Shown here: positions 36,350 to 46,628 of the stretch, piece after piece
Position numbering within the stretch: position 1 is the stretch's first letter
How the letters are laid out: each line of letters starts with the position of its first letter
Assembly: GCA_014859445.1 (NCBI GenBank)
Contig: JACUUC010000009.1
Coordinates: 27,432-91,431, forward strand
Reading direction: 5' to 3'
Length of the DNA: 64,000 bases
DNA from: Bacterioplanes sp.
GTDB taxonomy: Bacteria > Pseudomonadota > Gammaproteobacteria > Pseudomonadales > Oceanobacteraceae
Notes under the pieces: model-generated
The model's database searches: none
Seen by the model: only the letters and a program-made list of their open reading frames with translations
What the model was told of the DNA's origin: nothing
Program-made: the position numbers and the translations under genes

Positions 36350-36552
36350 TCTATATTCCCTTTATCATTGGCGTATCCACTGACACGCGAGCATCGTCTT
36401 TTTCCTCGTTATCGTCCGGTATGACGCAAATGGTCGCAAAAAAGACGACAAATCAGGCAGAAAACAGCTTAAAATCAATGTCAGCAACCATATTAGCAAG
36501 TGATTAGCTTGCAGTTCTATACATACATTGAATCTATTTAAAACAGACCCCT

Positions 36553-37074
36553 ATGGCCATACTCGAAATATTAGAATATCCCGACTCACGTTTGCGCACA
36601 CAAGCGAAACCGGTACTGCACGTTGACGACCGAATTCGCCGCATCGTTGATGACATGTTTGACACCATGTACGCCGCTCCTGGCATTGGTTTGGCAGCAT
36701 CGCAAGTGAACGTCCACGAGCGCATTGTCACCATCGATGTCTCTGAAGACAAAAGCGAACCGCTGGTCTTTATCAACCCTGAAGTTACGGTATTAGATGG
36801 CGACCCCGAAACCATGCAAGAAGGCTGTTTATCGGTACCCGGCTTCTACGAGGAAGTTACCCGCGTTGAGCATTGCCTAGTCAAGGCGCTGGATCGCAAC
36901 GGTGAGCCTTTTGAACTCGAATGCCGTGGTTTACTGGCTGTCTGTATCCAACATGAAATTGATCACCTTGATGGCAAGCTAATGGTGGATTACCTATCGC
37001 CACTTAAGCGTAATCGTATCAAAGACAAACTCGAGAAAAAGCACAAACTCGAAGCCCGAAAAGGAAAGCGTTAA
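36553..37074 (+). CDS. def: Peptide deformylase
   Basis: 173 residues. A metalloenzyme that removes the formyl group from nascent proteins. All three motifs are intact: GIGLAASQ (motif 1), EGCLS (motif 2, metal ligand Cys) and HEIDH (motif 3, two His ligands and catalytic Glu). The C-terminus is basic ([15 protein letters not shown]) as expected for ribosome binding. The stop overlaps the fmt start (TAATG). Confidence 0.97.
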   Translation: MAILEILEYPDSRLRTQAKPVLHVDDRIRRIVDDMFDTMYAAPGIGLAASQVNVHERIVTIDVSEDKSEPLVFINPEVTVLDGDPETMQEGCLSVPGFYEEVTRVEHCLVKALDRNGEPFELECRGLLAVCIQHEIDHLDGKLMVDYLSPLKRNRIKDKLEKKHKLEARKGKR

Positions 37075-38024
37075 TGCCACTGCGCCTTGTGTTTGCTGGA
37101 ACGCCGGCCTTTGCTGCACATCACTTAACTGCGCTGATTGACAGCGAGCATGAGGTCGTGGGCGTGTATTGTCAGCCCGACCGACCCGCTGGGCGCGGAA
37201 AAAAAGAGCAACCGTGTGCCGTCAAGCAAGTCGCACTGCAGCACGGCATTCCGGTTTATCAACCCGTGAACTTCAAAGACGAGGCCGACGTCGCACAATT
37301 ACACGCCTTGCAGGCCGACGTCATGGTGGTGGTGGCGTATGGCTTATTGTTGCCACAAACCGTCTTAGACGCACCGCGCTTTGGCTGCCTGAATGTACAC
37401 GCCTCACTCTTACCTCGCTGGCGCGGGGCTGCCCCCATTCAACGCTGTATTGAAGCGGGTGATAAAGTCACCGGCATTACCATCATGCAAATGGACATTG
37501 GGCTCGATACCGGCGACATGCTGCATAAGGTCACCACCGGCATTGGCACTGACGAAACCGGCGGCGAACTGACCGAACGCTTAGCCGAGCTGGGGCCACC
37601 CGCACTACTCGCCACCCTACAGCAACTCGAAGCGGCACAATTACAACCACAGCCACAAAATAACGCGCAGGCCAATTACGCCCACAAGCTGCGTAAAGAG
37701 GAAGCGTTATTACCTTGGTCGCTACCCGCAGACGAGCTGGCGTTAAAGGTGCGCGCGTTTAACCCCGTGCCCATGGCCTTTACCCTGCTCGGTAACGAGC
37801 GCATTCGTATTCATGCCGCGCACGCCATTGTCGGCAGCAGTCATTGCTTACCCGGCACCATTCACGCTGTGAGCAATGAGGGCATTGATGTGGTTTGTGG
37901 CGAAGGGCTGTTGCGTTTAACCACCATTCAATTGGCCGGTAAAAAAGCCATGGCCGTTGCCGATGTCATCAACGGTCAACCGCATTTCTTTCAACCCAAC
38001 TACGTACTGGCAGATGAACTTTGA
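37074..38024 (+). CDS. fmt: Methionyl-tRNA formyltransferase
   Basis: 316 residues (E. coli Fmt 315). Transfers a formyl group from 10-formyltetrahydrofolate to initiator Met-tRNA. RLVFAGTPAFAAHHL at the N-terminus, PDRPAGRGKK (tRNA loop), LNVHASLLPRWRGAAP with the catalytic His-containing SLLPRWRG signature, and a C-terminal OB domain. It forms an operon with def, which undoes the modification, and rsmB; the stop overlaps the rsmB start. Confidence 0.97.
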   Translation: MPLRLVFAGTPAFAAHHLTALIDSEHEVVGVYCQPDRPAGRGKKEQPCAVKQVALQHGIPVYQPVNFKDEADVAQLHALQADVMVVVAYGLLLPQTVLDAPRFGCLNVHASLLPRWRGAAPIQRCIEAGDKVTGITIMQMDIGLDTGDMLHKVTTGIGTDETGGELTERLAELGPPALLATLQQLEAAQLQPQPQNNAQANYAHKLRKEEALLPWSLPADELALKVRAFNPVPMAFTLLGNERIRIHAAHAIVGSSHCLPGTIHAVSNEGIDVVCGEGLLRLTTIQLAGKKAMAVADVINGQPHFFQPNYVLADEL

Positions 38025-39346
38025 TTAATTCCAACATTTGGGGACACAGCAACCCCACCCTGAGCGCACGCCTAGCTGCCGTGAAAGCAGTGCATGGTGT
38101 GATGCAAGGACGGTCGCTGAATCAACTGCTGCCGGTACTCGAGCAACAAGTCACGCCCCAAGATCGCGGTTTTTTACGCGACTTAGCCCTTGGCAGTTGT
38201 CGTTACTACTTTCGTTTGCATGCACTGGCTAAAATCCTGTTAAAAAAACCCTGGGGCGACGAAGATCAAGATTTACACGCCCTATTGATTGTCGGTTTGT
38301 ATCAACTCAACATTCAAGGCAAGGCGCCTCATGCCGCTGTTCACGCCACCGTTGACGTCTGTGACGAAATGGGCAAAGGCTATGCCAAGCCCGTCATTAA
38401 CGGCTGCTTGCGGCGCTATGGGCGCGAGTACGAAACCCTAACACCCGCCCTTGATGACAACCCCGTGACCGCCACCAGCCATCCCAAATGGTTGGTTAAG
38501 TTGCTCACAAAGCATTGGCCAGAATTCTGGCACGAGATATTAACGGCCAACAACCAACTCCCGCCGTTGTGCTTACGCGTTAATCGTCGCCAAGGCAGCC
38601 GCGATGCGTATTTGGCACGTCTGCAAGCCGCCGGAATCGACGCCCATGCAGGGCAACACAGCACCGACGCCATTTACTTGGCCGCACCCTGTGATGTCAC
38701 CCAATTGCCGGGGTTTGCCGACGGTGCCGTCAGCGTGCAAGACGAAGCCGCGCAACTGGCAGCACAGCTACTCGCCCCGCAAGATGGTGAGCGCATTCTC
38801 GATGCGTGCGCGGCACCCGGCGGCAAAACATGCCACCTACTGGAATGCGCCGATGCCGACGTCACCGCACTCGATATTGATGGCAAACGCTTGCAGCGCG
38901 TGCACGACAACCTAGATCGTTTGCAATTGCGCGCACAAGTCATCGCCGCCGACATGGCTGAAGACGACTGGTGGAATGGCCAATTGTTCGATGCCATTTT
39001 GCTGGATGTACCCTGCTCCGCAACGGGTGTGATTCGTCGTCATCCCGACATCAAGCTGCTGCGCCGACGTGACGACATTGATCAGTTACAAGCAACGCAA
39101 GCACAGCTGTTAAGCAAGGCGTGGACTTTGCTTAAACCGGGTGGACGATTGCTCTATGCCACCTGCTCGACACTGCCTGCTGAAAATGACGAACAAGTGA
39201 GCCAGTTTTTAGCGCGCACCGACAATGCTCGCACAATGCATCTGGACATTTCCACAGGAATGGCCTGTAATGCCGGTCGCCAATTGTTCCCGCAGGAACA
39301 AGGTCACGACGGCTTTTATTACGCCTTGCTGCACAAAACGAGCTGA
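38021..39346 (+). CDS. rsmB: 16S rRNA m5C967 methyltransferase RsmB
   Basis: 441 residues. An N-terminal NusB-like RNA-binding domain (about residues 10-140) and a C-terminal SAM domain with ILDACAAPGGKTCHLLE (motif I), LLDVPCSATGVIRRHPDIK (motif IV, with Cys) and YATCSTLPAENDEQV (motif VI, catalytic Cys). The start is a TTG at 38021 overlapping the fmt stop by 4 bp; no better in-frame ATG exists before the conserved region. Same order, def-fmt-rsmB-trkA, as in E. coli and Pseudomonas. Confidence 0.95.
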   Translation: MINSNIWGHSNPTLSARLAAVKAVHGVMQGRSLNQLLPVLEQQVTPQDRGFLRDLALGSCRYYFRLHALAKILLKKPWGDEDQDLHALLIVGLYQLNIQGKAPHAAVHATVDVCDEMGKGYAKPVINGCLRRYGREYETLTPALDDNPVTATSHPKWLVKLLTKHWPEFWHEILTANNQLPPLCLRVNRRQGSRDAYLARLQAAGIDAHAGQHSTDAIYLAAPCDVTQLPGFADGAVSVQDEAAQLAAQLLAPQDGERILDACAAPGGKTCHLLECADADVTALDIDGKRLQRVHDNLDRLQLRAQVIAADMAEDDWWNGQLFDAILLDVPCSATGVIRRHPDIKLLRRRDDIDQLQATQAQLLSKAWTLLKPGGRLLYATCSTLPAENDEQVSQFLARTDNARTMHLDISTGMACNAGRQLFPQEQGHDGFYYALLHKTS

Positions 39347-39357
39347 AGGTCTAAACT

Positions 39358-40731
39358 ATGAAAATCATTATCCTCGGCGCCGGACAAGTCGGTGGCTCAT
39401 TGGCAGAAAACCTGTCAAATGAGCAAAACGACATCACCGTCATTGACACGGATGCCACGCGGTTGCGAGAACTACAAGATCGAATCGACATCAAAACCAT
39501 CGTTGGTCGCGGTTCCTATCCTCACGTATTACGCGACGCCGGTGCCGATGATGCCGATATGCTGATTGCTGTCACCAACTCGGATGAAACCAACATGGTG
39601 GCCTGTCAGGTCGCCTACACGCTATTTCGCACGCCGACCAAAATCAGCCGCATTCGCTCGAACGCATACTTGCGCCAAACCGATTTGTTCAAAGCCGAAG
39701 CCTTTCCCATTGATGTGCTGATTTCACCCGAACAAGTGGTGACTAATTACATCAGCCGCCTGCTGCAATACCCAGGCGCGTTACAGGTACTGGACTTTGC
39801 CGATGCCAGAGCGCAGCTAGTCGCCGTTAAAGCCTATTACGGCGGCTTATTGGTTGGTCAGCAAATCAATGCATTAAAAGATCATTTACCCAACATCGAC
39901 TGTCGAGTGGCGGCCATTTTCCGTCGCGGCAAGGCCATTGAACCCATTGGCAGTACCGTGATTGAAGCCGATGACGAAGTCTTCTTCATCGCGGCGCGCG
40001 AACACATTACCAAGGTGATGACCGAACTGCGTCGTGCGGAAGATTCGTATAAACGTATTATGATCGTAGGCGGTGGCAACATTGGCTACCGGTTAGCGAA
40101 AACGCTGGAACGCCAATATCAGATGAAGATCATCGAATTCAGCGAAGAACGTGCCCAATACCTCAGTGAAAACTTGCTCAAGACCGTGGTGTTACTCGGT
40201 AATGCCACCGATAAAACCTTGCTCGAAGACGAAAACATTGAAAACACCGACGTATTCTGCGCCCTCACCAACGATGACGAAGTCAACATCATGTCGTCGC
40301 TGCTGGCGAAGCGACTCGGTGCGCGCAAGGTCATGACCTTGATTAACAAAGCCGCTTACGTCGACTTAGTGCAAGGGGGCATGATTGACATTGCCCTGTC
40401 GCCACAGCAAGCCACCATTGGCAGCTTGCTGACGCACGTACGCCGCGGTGATGTGGTCAATGTACACTCCTTACGCCGTGGTGCCGCCGAAGCCATCGAG
40501 GCCATCGCGCATGGCAATAGCGCCATCTCTAAGGTAGTGGGGCGCACCGTAAAAGACATCAAACTGCCTCCCGGCACCACCATCGGTGCCATCGTACGCG
40601 GTGAACAAGTCATCATGGCCAGCTCGGATGTGGTGATCGAAGCAGACGATCACATCATTTTGTTCGTGGTGGATAAACGTCACATTGCCGATGTAGAACG
40701 ACTTTTCCAAGTCGGTTTAGGCTTCTTTTAA
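39358..40731 (+). CDS. trkA: Trk potassium system NAD-binding peripheral protein TrkA
   Basis: 457 residues made of two RCK modules, each with a Rossmann NAD-binding fold ([15 protein letters not shown] near the N-terminus and [16 protein letters not shown] around residue 235) followed by a TrkA-C domain. TrkA binds NAD(H) and ATP and gates the TrkH channel on the inner face of the membrane. 11 bp after rsmB and 13 bp before trkH, so the complete low-affinity K+ uptake system is encoded together here. Confidence 0.96.
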   Translation: MKIIILGAGQVGGSLAENLSNEQNDITVIDTDATRLRELQDRIDIKTIVGRGSYPHVLRDAGADDADMLIAVTNSDETNMVACQVAYTLFRTPTKISRIRSNAYLRQTDLFKAEAFPIDVLISPEQVVTNYISRLLQYPGALQVLDFADARAQLVAVKAYYGGLLVGQQINALKDHLPNIDCRVAAIFRRGKAIEPIGSTVIEADDEVFFIAAREHITKVMTELRRAEDSYKRIMIVGGGNIGYRLAKTLERQYQMKIIEFSEERAQYLSENLLKTVVLLGNATDKTLLEDENIENTDVFCALTNDDEVNIMSSLLAKRLGARKVMTLINKAAYVDLVQGGMIDIALSPQQATIGSLLTHVRRGDVVNVHSLRRGAAEAIEAIAHGNSAISKVVGRTVKDIKLPPGTTIGAIVRGEQVIMASSDVVIEADDHIILFVVDKRHIADVERLFQVGLGFF

Positions 40732-40744
40732 GTAGGACAGCAAC

Positions 40745-42193
40745 ATGCATTTGACGGTCATCGCACGTATTCTTGGCATATTACTGATGCTCTTCAGTGT
40801 GGCCATGCTGCCGCCCATTTTGGTGTCGATGTGGTACGACGATGGCGCCACACAAGCCTTTTTCAGCGCCATGGCGCTGATTTTTGGCATTGGCTTTATC
40901 TCTTGGTTACCCGTGCGCGCGGTACGCAAGGAACTTCGCATTCGTGATGGCTTTGTGATTGCCGCCTCGTTTTGGCTCACCTTGGGGTTGGCGGGCACGC
41001 TGCCGTTCATGTTGGCTGACAATCCCGGCTTGGATTTTGCCGACGCCTTCTTTGAATCGTTATCCGGCTGGACCACCACCGGCGCCACGGTCATGACCGG
41101 ACTGGATACGTTACCCAAATCCATTCTCTGGTATCGTCAACAACTGCAATGGCTGGGCGGCATGGGCATTATCGTATTGGCCGTTGCAATCCTTCCTATG
41201 CTGGGTATTGGTGGTATGCAGCTGTACCGTGCAGAAATGCCCGGCCCGATGAAAGACGCCAAACTCACACCACGCATTGCCGAAACCGCCAAAGCCCTTT
41301 GGTACATTTACGTGACCCTAACCATTGCCTGTGCCGCCGCCTATTGGGTGGCAGGTATGGATTTGTTCGACGCCATCACCCACAGTTTTTCCACCGTCGG
41401 TATTGGTGGTTTCTCGACGTACGATGCCTCCATTGGCCATTTTGACAATGTTGCCATTGAGATGATTGCGGTGTTTTTTATGCTGATTGCGGCGATGAAT
41501 TTCTCGTTGCACTTTTTTGCCTGGCGTTACAAATCCATTCGTCATTATTTCCGCGATTCCGAAGCCCGCTTCTTCTTGTTCATTATGGCCGGTGGCATGC
41601 TGCTCACTGTGTTCGCACTCTGGCTTACCAATACCTACAATGCCGTCGATTCGGTTCGTTACGGTATTTTTGAATTAGTTTCCATTGCCACCACCGCCGG
41701 TTTTGCCACCGCCGATTTTTCTTCTTGGCCGGTCTTTTTGCCCGTACTGCTGTTCATGATGGCGTTTATCGGTGGCTGTACCGGATCAACCGGCGGCGGC
41801 ATGAAAGTAATCCGCATTTTGTTGATTTATAAGCAAGGGGTACGCGAGGTACGCCGACTGATTCACCCCAATGCCATCATGCCGGTTAAGCTGGGTAAGC
41901 GTCCGGTGGATGATCGTATCTTACAGGCCGTTTGGGGCTTCTTCTCGGTCTACATTGTGACCTTCATGGTCATGATGCTGGCGTTAATGGCGACCGGGCT
42001 CGATCAGGTGACGGCCTTTTCCGCCGTTGGCTCTTGTTTAAACAACCTAGGTCCTGGCTTGGGCGATGTCGCCGCACATTATGGCGATATTTCCGACACC
42101 GCCAAGTGGTTGTTAGCACTGACCATGCTGCTCGGTCGTCTCGAAATTTTCACCTTATTGGTGCTGATTAGCCCGACGTTTTGGCGCAGTTAA
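40745..42193 (+). CDS. trkH: Trk potassium transporter membrane subunit TrkH
   Basis: 482 residues, four M1-P-M2 repeats of the TrkH/KtrB superfamily. The selectivity loops are visible: LSGWTTTGATV, FSTVGIGGFSTYD, ATTAGFATADF and VGSCLNNLGPGLG. The KtrB/TrkH-type flexible helix GGCTGSTGGGMKVIR is present. It forms the K+ pore gated by TrkA. An AGGACAG ribosome site precedes the ATG. Last gene of the def-fmt-rsmB-trkA-trkH run; the 221-bp gap that follows contains a new promoter. Confidence 0.95.
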   Translation: MHLTVIARILGILLMLFSVAMLPPILVSMWYDDGATQAFFSAMALIFGIGFISWLPVRAVRKELRIRDGFVIAASFWLTLGLAGTLPFMLADNPGLDFADAFFESLSGWTTTGATVMTGLDTLPKSILWYRQQLQWLGGMGIIVLAVAILPMLGIGGMQLYRAEMPGPMKDAKLTPRIAETAKALWYIYVTLTIACAAAYWVAGMDLFDAITHSFSTVGIGGFSTYDASIGHFDNVAIEMIAVFFMLIAAMNFSLHFFAWRYKSIRHYFRDSEARFFLFIMAGGMLLTVFALWLTNTYNAVDSVRYGIFELVSIATTAGFATADFSSWPVFLPVLLFMMAFIGGCTGSTGGGMKVIRILLIYKQGVREVRRLIHPNAIMPVKLGKRPVDDRILQAVWGFFSVYIVTFMVMMLALMATGLDQVTAFSAVGSCLNNLGPGLGDVAAHYGDISDTAKWLLALTMLLGRLEIFTLLVLISPTFWRS

Positions 42194-42227
42194 TGGCATG
42201 GCCGTTAGCGCCGCAGTATAGCGGAGG

Positions 42228-42255
42228 TTGTGGTGTTGGGGTATGTGCGTATAAT
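42228..42255 (+). promoter_or_regulatory. Promoter of the SulP-Usp operon
   Basis: TTGTGG (42228-42233), 16 bp, consensus TATAAT (42250-42255). The predicted leader is about 150 bases and contains a CACCC-AATCTT-GGGTG stem (near 42359-42374) 40 bp before the ribosome site. The stem has no U-tract; a regulatory role is possible but unproven. Confidence 0.6.
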
Positions 42256-42414
42256 GCTCGGCTCGTTGTTCATACTGTGCCAAATAAAATATCATGATGC
42301 TTACGCCACCCTAGCGCTTAGCGCACCTTGGTTTTACACCAAACTCACTTTTCTTAATGCACCCAATCTTGGGTGTGTCCGTATTGATTGCTCGTTAACC
42401 TAGAAGGAAACACC

Positions 42415-43911
42415 ATGTTGTTTAATAAAAACGAATGGTTTTCAAACATTCGCGGCGATACGTTATCCGGCCTCGTTGTTGCGTTGGCATTGATTCCAGA
42501 AGCCATCGCCTTTTCCATCATTACCGGTGTCGATCCAAAAGTTGGCCTGTACGCCTCGTTTTGTATCTGTGTCATTATTTCTGTTGTGGGTGGTCGCCCG
42601 GGCATGATTTCTGCAGCCACCGCCGCCATGGCGTTGTTAATGGTCGACTTGGTCAAAGACCATGGTTTGGAATACTTGCTCGCTGCAACCATCTTAACCG
42701 GTGTGATTCAGATTATTGCCGGTTACATTCGTGTCGGTGCACTCATGCGCTTTGTTTCTCGTTCCGTCATGACGGGCTTTGTGAACGCTCTCGCCATTCT
42801 CATTTTTATGGCGCAACTGCCGGAATTGAATTTGAGTATCGACGGTGTCACCTGGGTTGTCTATGTGATGGTGGCCGCTGGACTGGGCATTATTTATTTA
42901 TTCCCCTACATTCCTAAAGTTGGCAGTATTATCCCATCACCGTTACTCTGCATTATTTTTCTAACGGCGATTGCCATGTACTATCAGATCGATGTTCGTG
43001 CCGTAGGCGACATGGGCGAATTGCCCGATACATTACCCATCTTCTTACTGCCCAACATTCCGCTGTCGCTGGAAACGCTGTGGGTCATTTTGCCTTACTC
43101 CTTATCGCTAGCGGCGGTTGGGTTATTAGAGTCACTGATGTCGGCCAATATCGTCGACGAACTGACCGACACCAGCAGTGATAAAAACGGCGAATGCAAA
43201 GGACAGGGCATTGCCAACATTGGTGCCGGCTTTATGGGTGGCATGGCGGGTTGCGCCATGATCGGGCAATCCATCATCAATATAAAATCTGGGGGGCGTG
43301 GCCGTTTATCAACCTTTTTGTCTGGTGTTTTTCTACTCATCATGGTGGTTTTCTTAGGCGATTGGCTGAAACAGATTCCAATGGCTGCTCTCGTCGCCGT
43401 GATGATCATGGTGTCCATCGGAACGTTCTCTTGGGATTCCATACGTAACCTGAAACAACATCCACTGTCCACCAATGTGGTGATGATCGTCACCGTGATC
43501 GTGGTGGTAGCGACACACAATCTGGCCTATGGCGTCCTGGCCGGTGTGTTATTGGCCGCGTTGTTTTTTGCCAACAAAATGGGCCACTTTATGGTGGTCA
43601 AAGCGGAATCAGGCAATCATGATGAGCGTGTTTATCGCGTGATTGGTCAGGTATTCTTTGCCTCATCCGATAAGTTTGTTGATTCCTTCGACTTTAAAGA
43701 CGCCGTCGAGCGTGTCACTATCGACTTAAGCGATGCGCACTTCTGGGACATCACAGCGGTGGCAGCGCTCGATAAGGTTGTCATCAAGTTCCGTCGTGAA
43801 GGCAGCGAGGTTGAGTTGATTGGCTTGAACGAAGCCAGTGCCACCATTGTGGACCGTTTCGGTGTTCATAATGACCCGAAAGAAGTCGAAAAACTGATGG
43901 CTGGCCATTAA
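42415..43911 (+). CDS. SulP-family (SLC26-like) anion transporter with STAS domain
   Basis: 498 residues: about 12-14 membrane helices beginning [20 protein letters not shown], the SulP signature, and a cytoplasmic STAS domain from about residue 405 ([20 protein letters not shown]). SulP proteins carry sulfate, bicarbonate, dicarboxylates or other anions, usually with Na+ or H+. In the STAS loop, the Ser of the common D-S/T-S motif is Ile-Thr here. ATG 42415 follows AGAAGG. A universal stress protein gene follows after 13 bp, a common pairing. Bicarbonate is the likeliest cargo next to pH and ion genes, but this is inference. Confidence 0.88.
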   Translation: MLFNKNEWFSNIRGDTLSGLVVALALIPEAIAFSIITGVDPKVGLYASFCICVIISVVGGRPGMISAATAAMALLMVDLVKDHGLEYLLAATILTGVIQIIAGYIRVGALMRFVSRSVMTGFVNALAILIFMAQLPELNLSIDGVTWVVYVMVAAGLGIIYLFPYIPKVGSIIPSPLLCIIFLTAIAMYYQIDVRAVGDMGELPDTLPIFLLPNIPLSLETLWVILPYSLSLAAVGLLESLMSANIVDELTDTSSDKNGECKGQGIANIGAGFMGGMAGCAMIGQSIINIKSGGRGRLSTFLSGVFLLIMVVFLGDWLKQIPMAALVAVMIMVSIGTFSWDSIRNLKQHPLSTNVVMIVTVIVVVATHNLAYGVLAGVLLAALFFANKMGHFMVVKAESGNHDERVYRVIGQVFFASSDKFVDSFDFKDAVERVTIDLSDAHFWDITAVAALDKVVIKFRREGSEVELIGLNEASATIVDRFGVHNDPKEVEKLMAGH

Positions 43912-43924
43912 TAAGGAGAGACGC

Positions 43925-44773
43925 ATGAACACGATTGTTACTTGCATTGATGGTTCAGCCATCAGCGAAGATGTATGCCGCGCAGCCGCGTGGGTCAGTC
44001 AGCGCGTTCAAGCGCCGCTCAAGTTACTGCATATTTTAGAAAAGGAAACGACTCAGCAAGAGTCATTGTCCGGTAACTTGGTGTTTGGCGCTCGTGAGCA
44101 ATTACTGAAGCAAATGACAGAGTTGGACGAAGCGCGTGCAAAATTAGCCATAGAGCATGGCAAACAACTGCTTGATGGTGCCGCGCATCTGGCCGCGGAA
44201 TGTGGTGCGGTCGACGTTGAACAGCAACAACGTCATGGCACCGTGGTCGACACCTTAATGGAGTTGCAAGACGACATGCGCGTGTTGGTACTTGGCCGCC
44301 AAGGAGAAGCACACCAGAGCCTTGATCATGCTTTGGGCTCGAATCTAGAAGCCCTGATTCGCGGCATTCATCGACCGATTTTAGTGACCGTTCCGGGCTT
44401 TAAAATACCAAGCAGTTTCATGGTCGCCTACGATGGCAGCGATAATTCCGAAAAAGCATTGCAAGCTTATGCCAACAGCCCTCTGCTAGCAGGCTTACCG
44501 TGCCACTTAGTGATGGTTGGGCACAAAGACACCCTGCACGAAACGCAATTTCATGCCGCCGCGCAGTATTTGCAGCAGCAAGGGTTTGACGTGACGAGCG
44601 CGCATTTAGAGGGTGATGTTCAACCGACGTTAGCCGCTTATCAACGCCAACACGGCATCGACTTGATGGTCATGGGGGCTTACGGGCACTCGCGCATTCG
44701 TCAGTTTTTTGTGGGCAGCAATACCCGCAAAATGGTCAGCCAAAGCGATATTCCGTTGTTGCTGTTGCGCTAA
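43925..44773 (+). CDS. Tandem-domain universal stress protein
   Basis: 282 residues with two Usp domains. Domain 1 (IVTCIDGSAISEDV) looks degenerate at the nucleotide site (VLVLGRQGEA...ALGSNLEALI). Domain 2 (MVAYDGSDNSEKAL) keeps the ATP-binding pattern MGAYGHSRIRQFFVGSNT followed by VSQSDIPLLLL. UspE-like organisation. AAGGAG lies 7 bp before the ATG. Co-transcribed with the SulP transporter, so a role in gating or stress-tuning of that transporter is plausible. Confidence 0.9.
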   Translation: MNTIVTCIDGSAISEDVCRAAAWVSQRVQAPLKLLHILEKETTQQESLSGNLVFGAREQLLKQMTELDEARAKLAIEHGKQLLDGAAHLAAECGAVDVEQQQRHGTVVDTLMELQDDMRVLVLGRQGEAHQSLDHALGSNLEALIRGIHRPILVTVPGFKIPSSFMVAYDGSDNSEKALQAYANSPLLAGLPCHLVMVGHKDTLHETQFHAAAQYLQQQGFDVTSAHLEGDVQPTLAAYQRQHGIDLMVMGAYGHSRIRQFFVGSNTRKMVSQSDIPLLLLR

Positions 44774-44785
44774 ACCACACGCATT

Positions 44786-44815
44786 GGGTAATGGCTGTCT
44801 GAGCGGTTACCCTTT
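44786..44815 (+). terminator. Weak terminator-like hairpin after usp
   Basis: GGGTAA (44786-44791) pairs with TTACCC (44807-44812), with an inner GCT/AGC pairing, followed by TTT. It overlaps the stop codon of the convergent antiporter gene. Confidence 0.4.
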
Positions 44816-46510
44816 CTGCTGCGCTTGCCAAAAGGCCAATGCCTGATCACCAATACGACCCGCCAACGCATCCACCGCGACAAACACATCCACAGCCATT
44901 TCGTCTTTTAACAATGCGGCTTCGTCTTCGTTATTGCAGCGTACGTAAATCGCGATGTCGGGGTTAAGCGTACGCGCGGTTTCGATCATCTGCCGCACTT
45001 TGATGATGTCGGTGACGGTAATAATCAATAACGACGCGCGCATGATGTGTGCTTGAATCAACACCGTCGGATCGGCGGCATCCCCAGCCACCGCCAAACG
45101 ATCTCGTTCCCGTAAGCCATCAACAATTTGACGATGTTGTTCGGCCACCACCAAACGAATGTTATGTGGACGCAATGAGCGAGCGATGCGACGGCCGACC
45201 GAACCATAGCCCACCAATACCATTTGTCCGGTCAATAACGATTGATCCACATGCAATGGCAATTGCGCCAAGGGGTCGTCACGGACATCCAATGCACGTG
45301 CCCAGCGCGAACGCTCCAGCACCCAATTGCGCAGTGGTTGAACGAGCGCAAAGAGCAACGGATTAAGCGCAATCGATAGCATGGCAGCGGCCAGAACAAG
45401 GTTTAACCCTTCGGCACTCATCAAGCCCAAGCTCATGCCGAGACCGGCTAAAATGAACGAGAATTCCCCAATTTGTGCCAGGCTCACACCAACGGTTAAC
45501 GCGGTACTGAGCGGATAACGGAACAACAACACCAAGCCAATGGCCGCCAGTGTTTTGCCCAACACCACAATCAGCGTCACCAACACCACTTTGTGCGGTT
45601 CTTGCCACAAAATCTCGGGGTTAAACAACATACCGACGGCCACAAAAAAGAGCACAGCGAAGGCGTCACGCAAGGGCAACGACTCGTCGGCGGCACGATG
45701 GCTAAACTCCGATTCGCGCATCATCATACCGGCAAAGAAAGCCCCTAACGCGAAGGACACATCGAACAACACCGAAGCGCCGTAGGCAAAGGCAATGGCG
45801 GCCGCGATCACGCATAACGTAAACAATTCTCGCGAGCCTGTTTTGGCGACCCACCACAAAATTCGCGGAAACAGTCGTCGCCCCACCAGTAACATAAAGG
45901 CAATGAAGGCACTGACTTTCAAAATGGTAATAGCAAAGACCCGAACCAGATCCAGCGCACTGGCATTGGCACTGTCCGATGCCAACATCACCGTCGCTAC
46001 GGCGGGCAGCAACACCAACAACAACACCATGACCAAGTCTTCAACGATCAGCCAGCCAACCGCAATGCGCCCGTTGGCGCTATCCAAAATACCGCTGTCT
46101 TCCAAAGCGCGCAATAACACCACCGTACTGGCCACCGACAGACAAAAACCAAACACAATGGCTTCAGCCAACGACCATCCCCAGCTCATGGACAGCAACA
46201 TGCCCAAACTCAGTGCCACACCAATTTGTACAATGGCCCCCGGAATGGCAATTTTGCGCACCGACATCAAATCGGGTAAGGAGAAATGCAAACCCACCCC
46301 GAACATAAGCAACATCACCCCAATTTCAGCCAGTTGCCCTGCCAAACTGATATCCGCTACCAAACCGGGGGTGTGTGGACCAATAACAACGCCTGCCAAC
46401 AAATAGCCCACCAGCGTCGGCAACCCTAATCGGTGCACGATGAATCCCAATATCAGTGCCAAGCCGAAACCGGTGGCTAGCGTTGTGATCAGATTAACGT
46501 CATGTGGCAT
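44807..46510 (-). CDS. ybaL: CPA2-family cation/proton antiporter with TrkA-N domain (YbaL-like)
   Basis: 567 residues (E. coli YbaL 558). Twelve or so membrane helices of the monovalent cation:proton antiporter-2 family (LGLPTLVGYLLAGVVIGPHTPG, LMFGVGLHFS), including FGFCLSVASTVVLLRALED and LIVEDLVMVLLLVLLP, followed by a cytoplasmic RCK/TrkA-N domain (LVGYGSVGRRIARSL). Expected to export K+ in exchange for protons under nucleotide control. The ORF extends 39 codons upstream, but ATG 46510 follows GGAGG by 4 bp. Divergent from the DUF1538 gene. Confidence 0.9.
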   Translation of the reverse strand: MPHDVNLITTLATGFGLALILGFIVHRLGLPTLVGYLLAGVVIGPHTPGLVADISLAGQLAEIGVMLLMFGVGLHFSLPDLMSVRKIAIPGAIVQIGVALSLGMLLSMSWGWSLAEAIVFGFCLSVASTVVLLRALEDSGILDSANGRIAVGWLIVEDLVMVLLLVLLPAVATVMLASDSANASALDLVRVFAITILKVSAFIAFMLLVGRRLFPRILWWVAKTGSRELFTLCVIAAAIAFAYGASVLFDVSFALGAFFAGMMMRESEFSHRAADESLPLRDAFAVLFFVAVGMLFNPEILWQEPHKVVLVTLIVVLGKTLAAIGLVLLFRYPLSTALTVGVSLAQIGEFSFILAGLGMSLGLMSAEGLNLVLAAAMLSIALNPLLFALVQPLRNWVLERSRWARALDVRDDPLAQLPLHVDQSLLTGQMVLVGYGSVGRRIARSLRPHNIRLVVAEQHRQIVDGLRERDRLAVAGDAADPTVLIQAHIMRASLLIITVTDIIKVRQMIETARTLNPDIAIYVRCNNEDEAALLKDEMAVDVFVAVDALAGRIGDQALAFWQAQQKG

Positions 46511-46565
46511 ACAACCTCCCCAGTAGAGCCTCATATTAGCACAGCCAAACTTCTCTCGATCGCTC

Positions 46566-46594
46566 TTGCTCCACATCACAGCGACCGCTATGCT
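46566..46594 (+). promoter_or_regulatory. Probable promoter of the DUF1538-PII-CBS operon
   Basis: TTGCTC (46566-46571), 17 bp, TATGCT (46589-46594). If used, transcription starts near 46601, which rules out the ATGs at 46590 and 46596 as start codons of the DUF1538 gene. Confidence 0.45.
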
Positions 46595-46628
46595 CATGAC
46601 ATTCTCAACCGATGTGCTTAGGTGCAAC

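Noticed and set aside
45795..46406. 203-codon plus-strand ORF opposite the ybaL-like gene
   Set aside because: Shadow frame rich in Asn/Thr/Ser, as expected from the reverse of a membrane protein gene.
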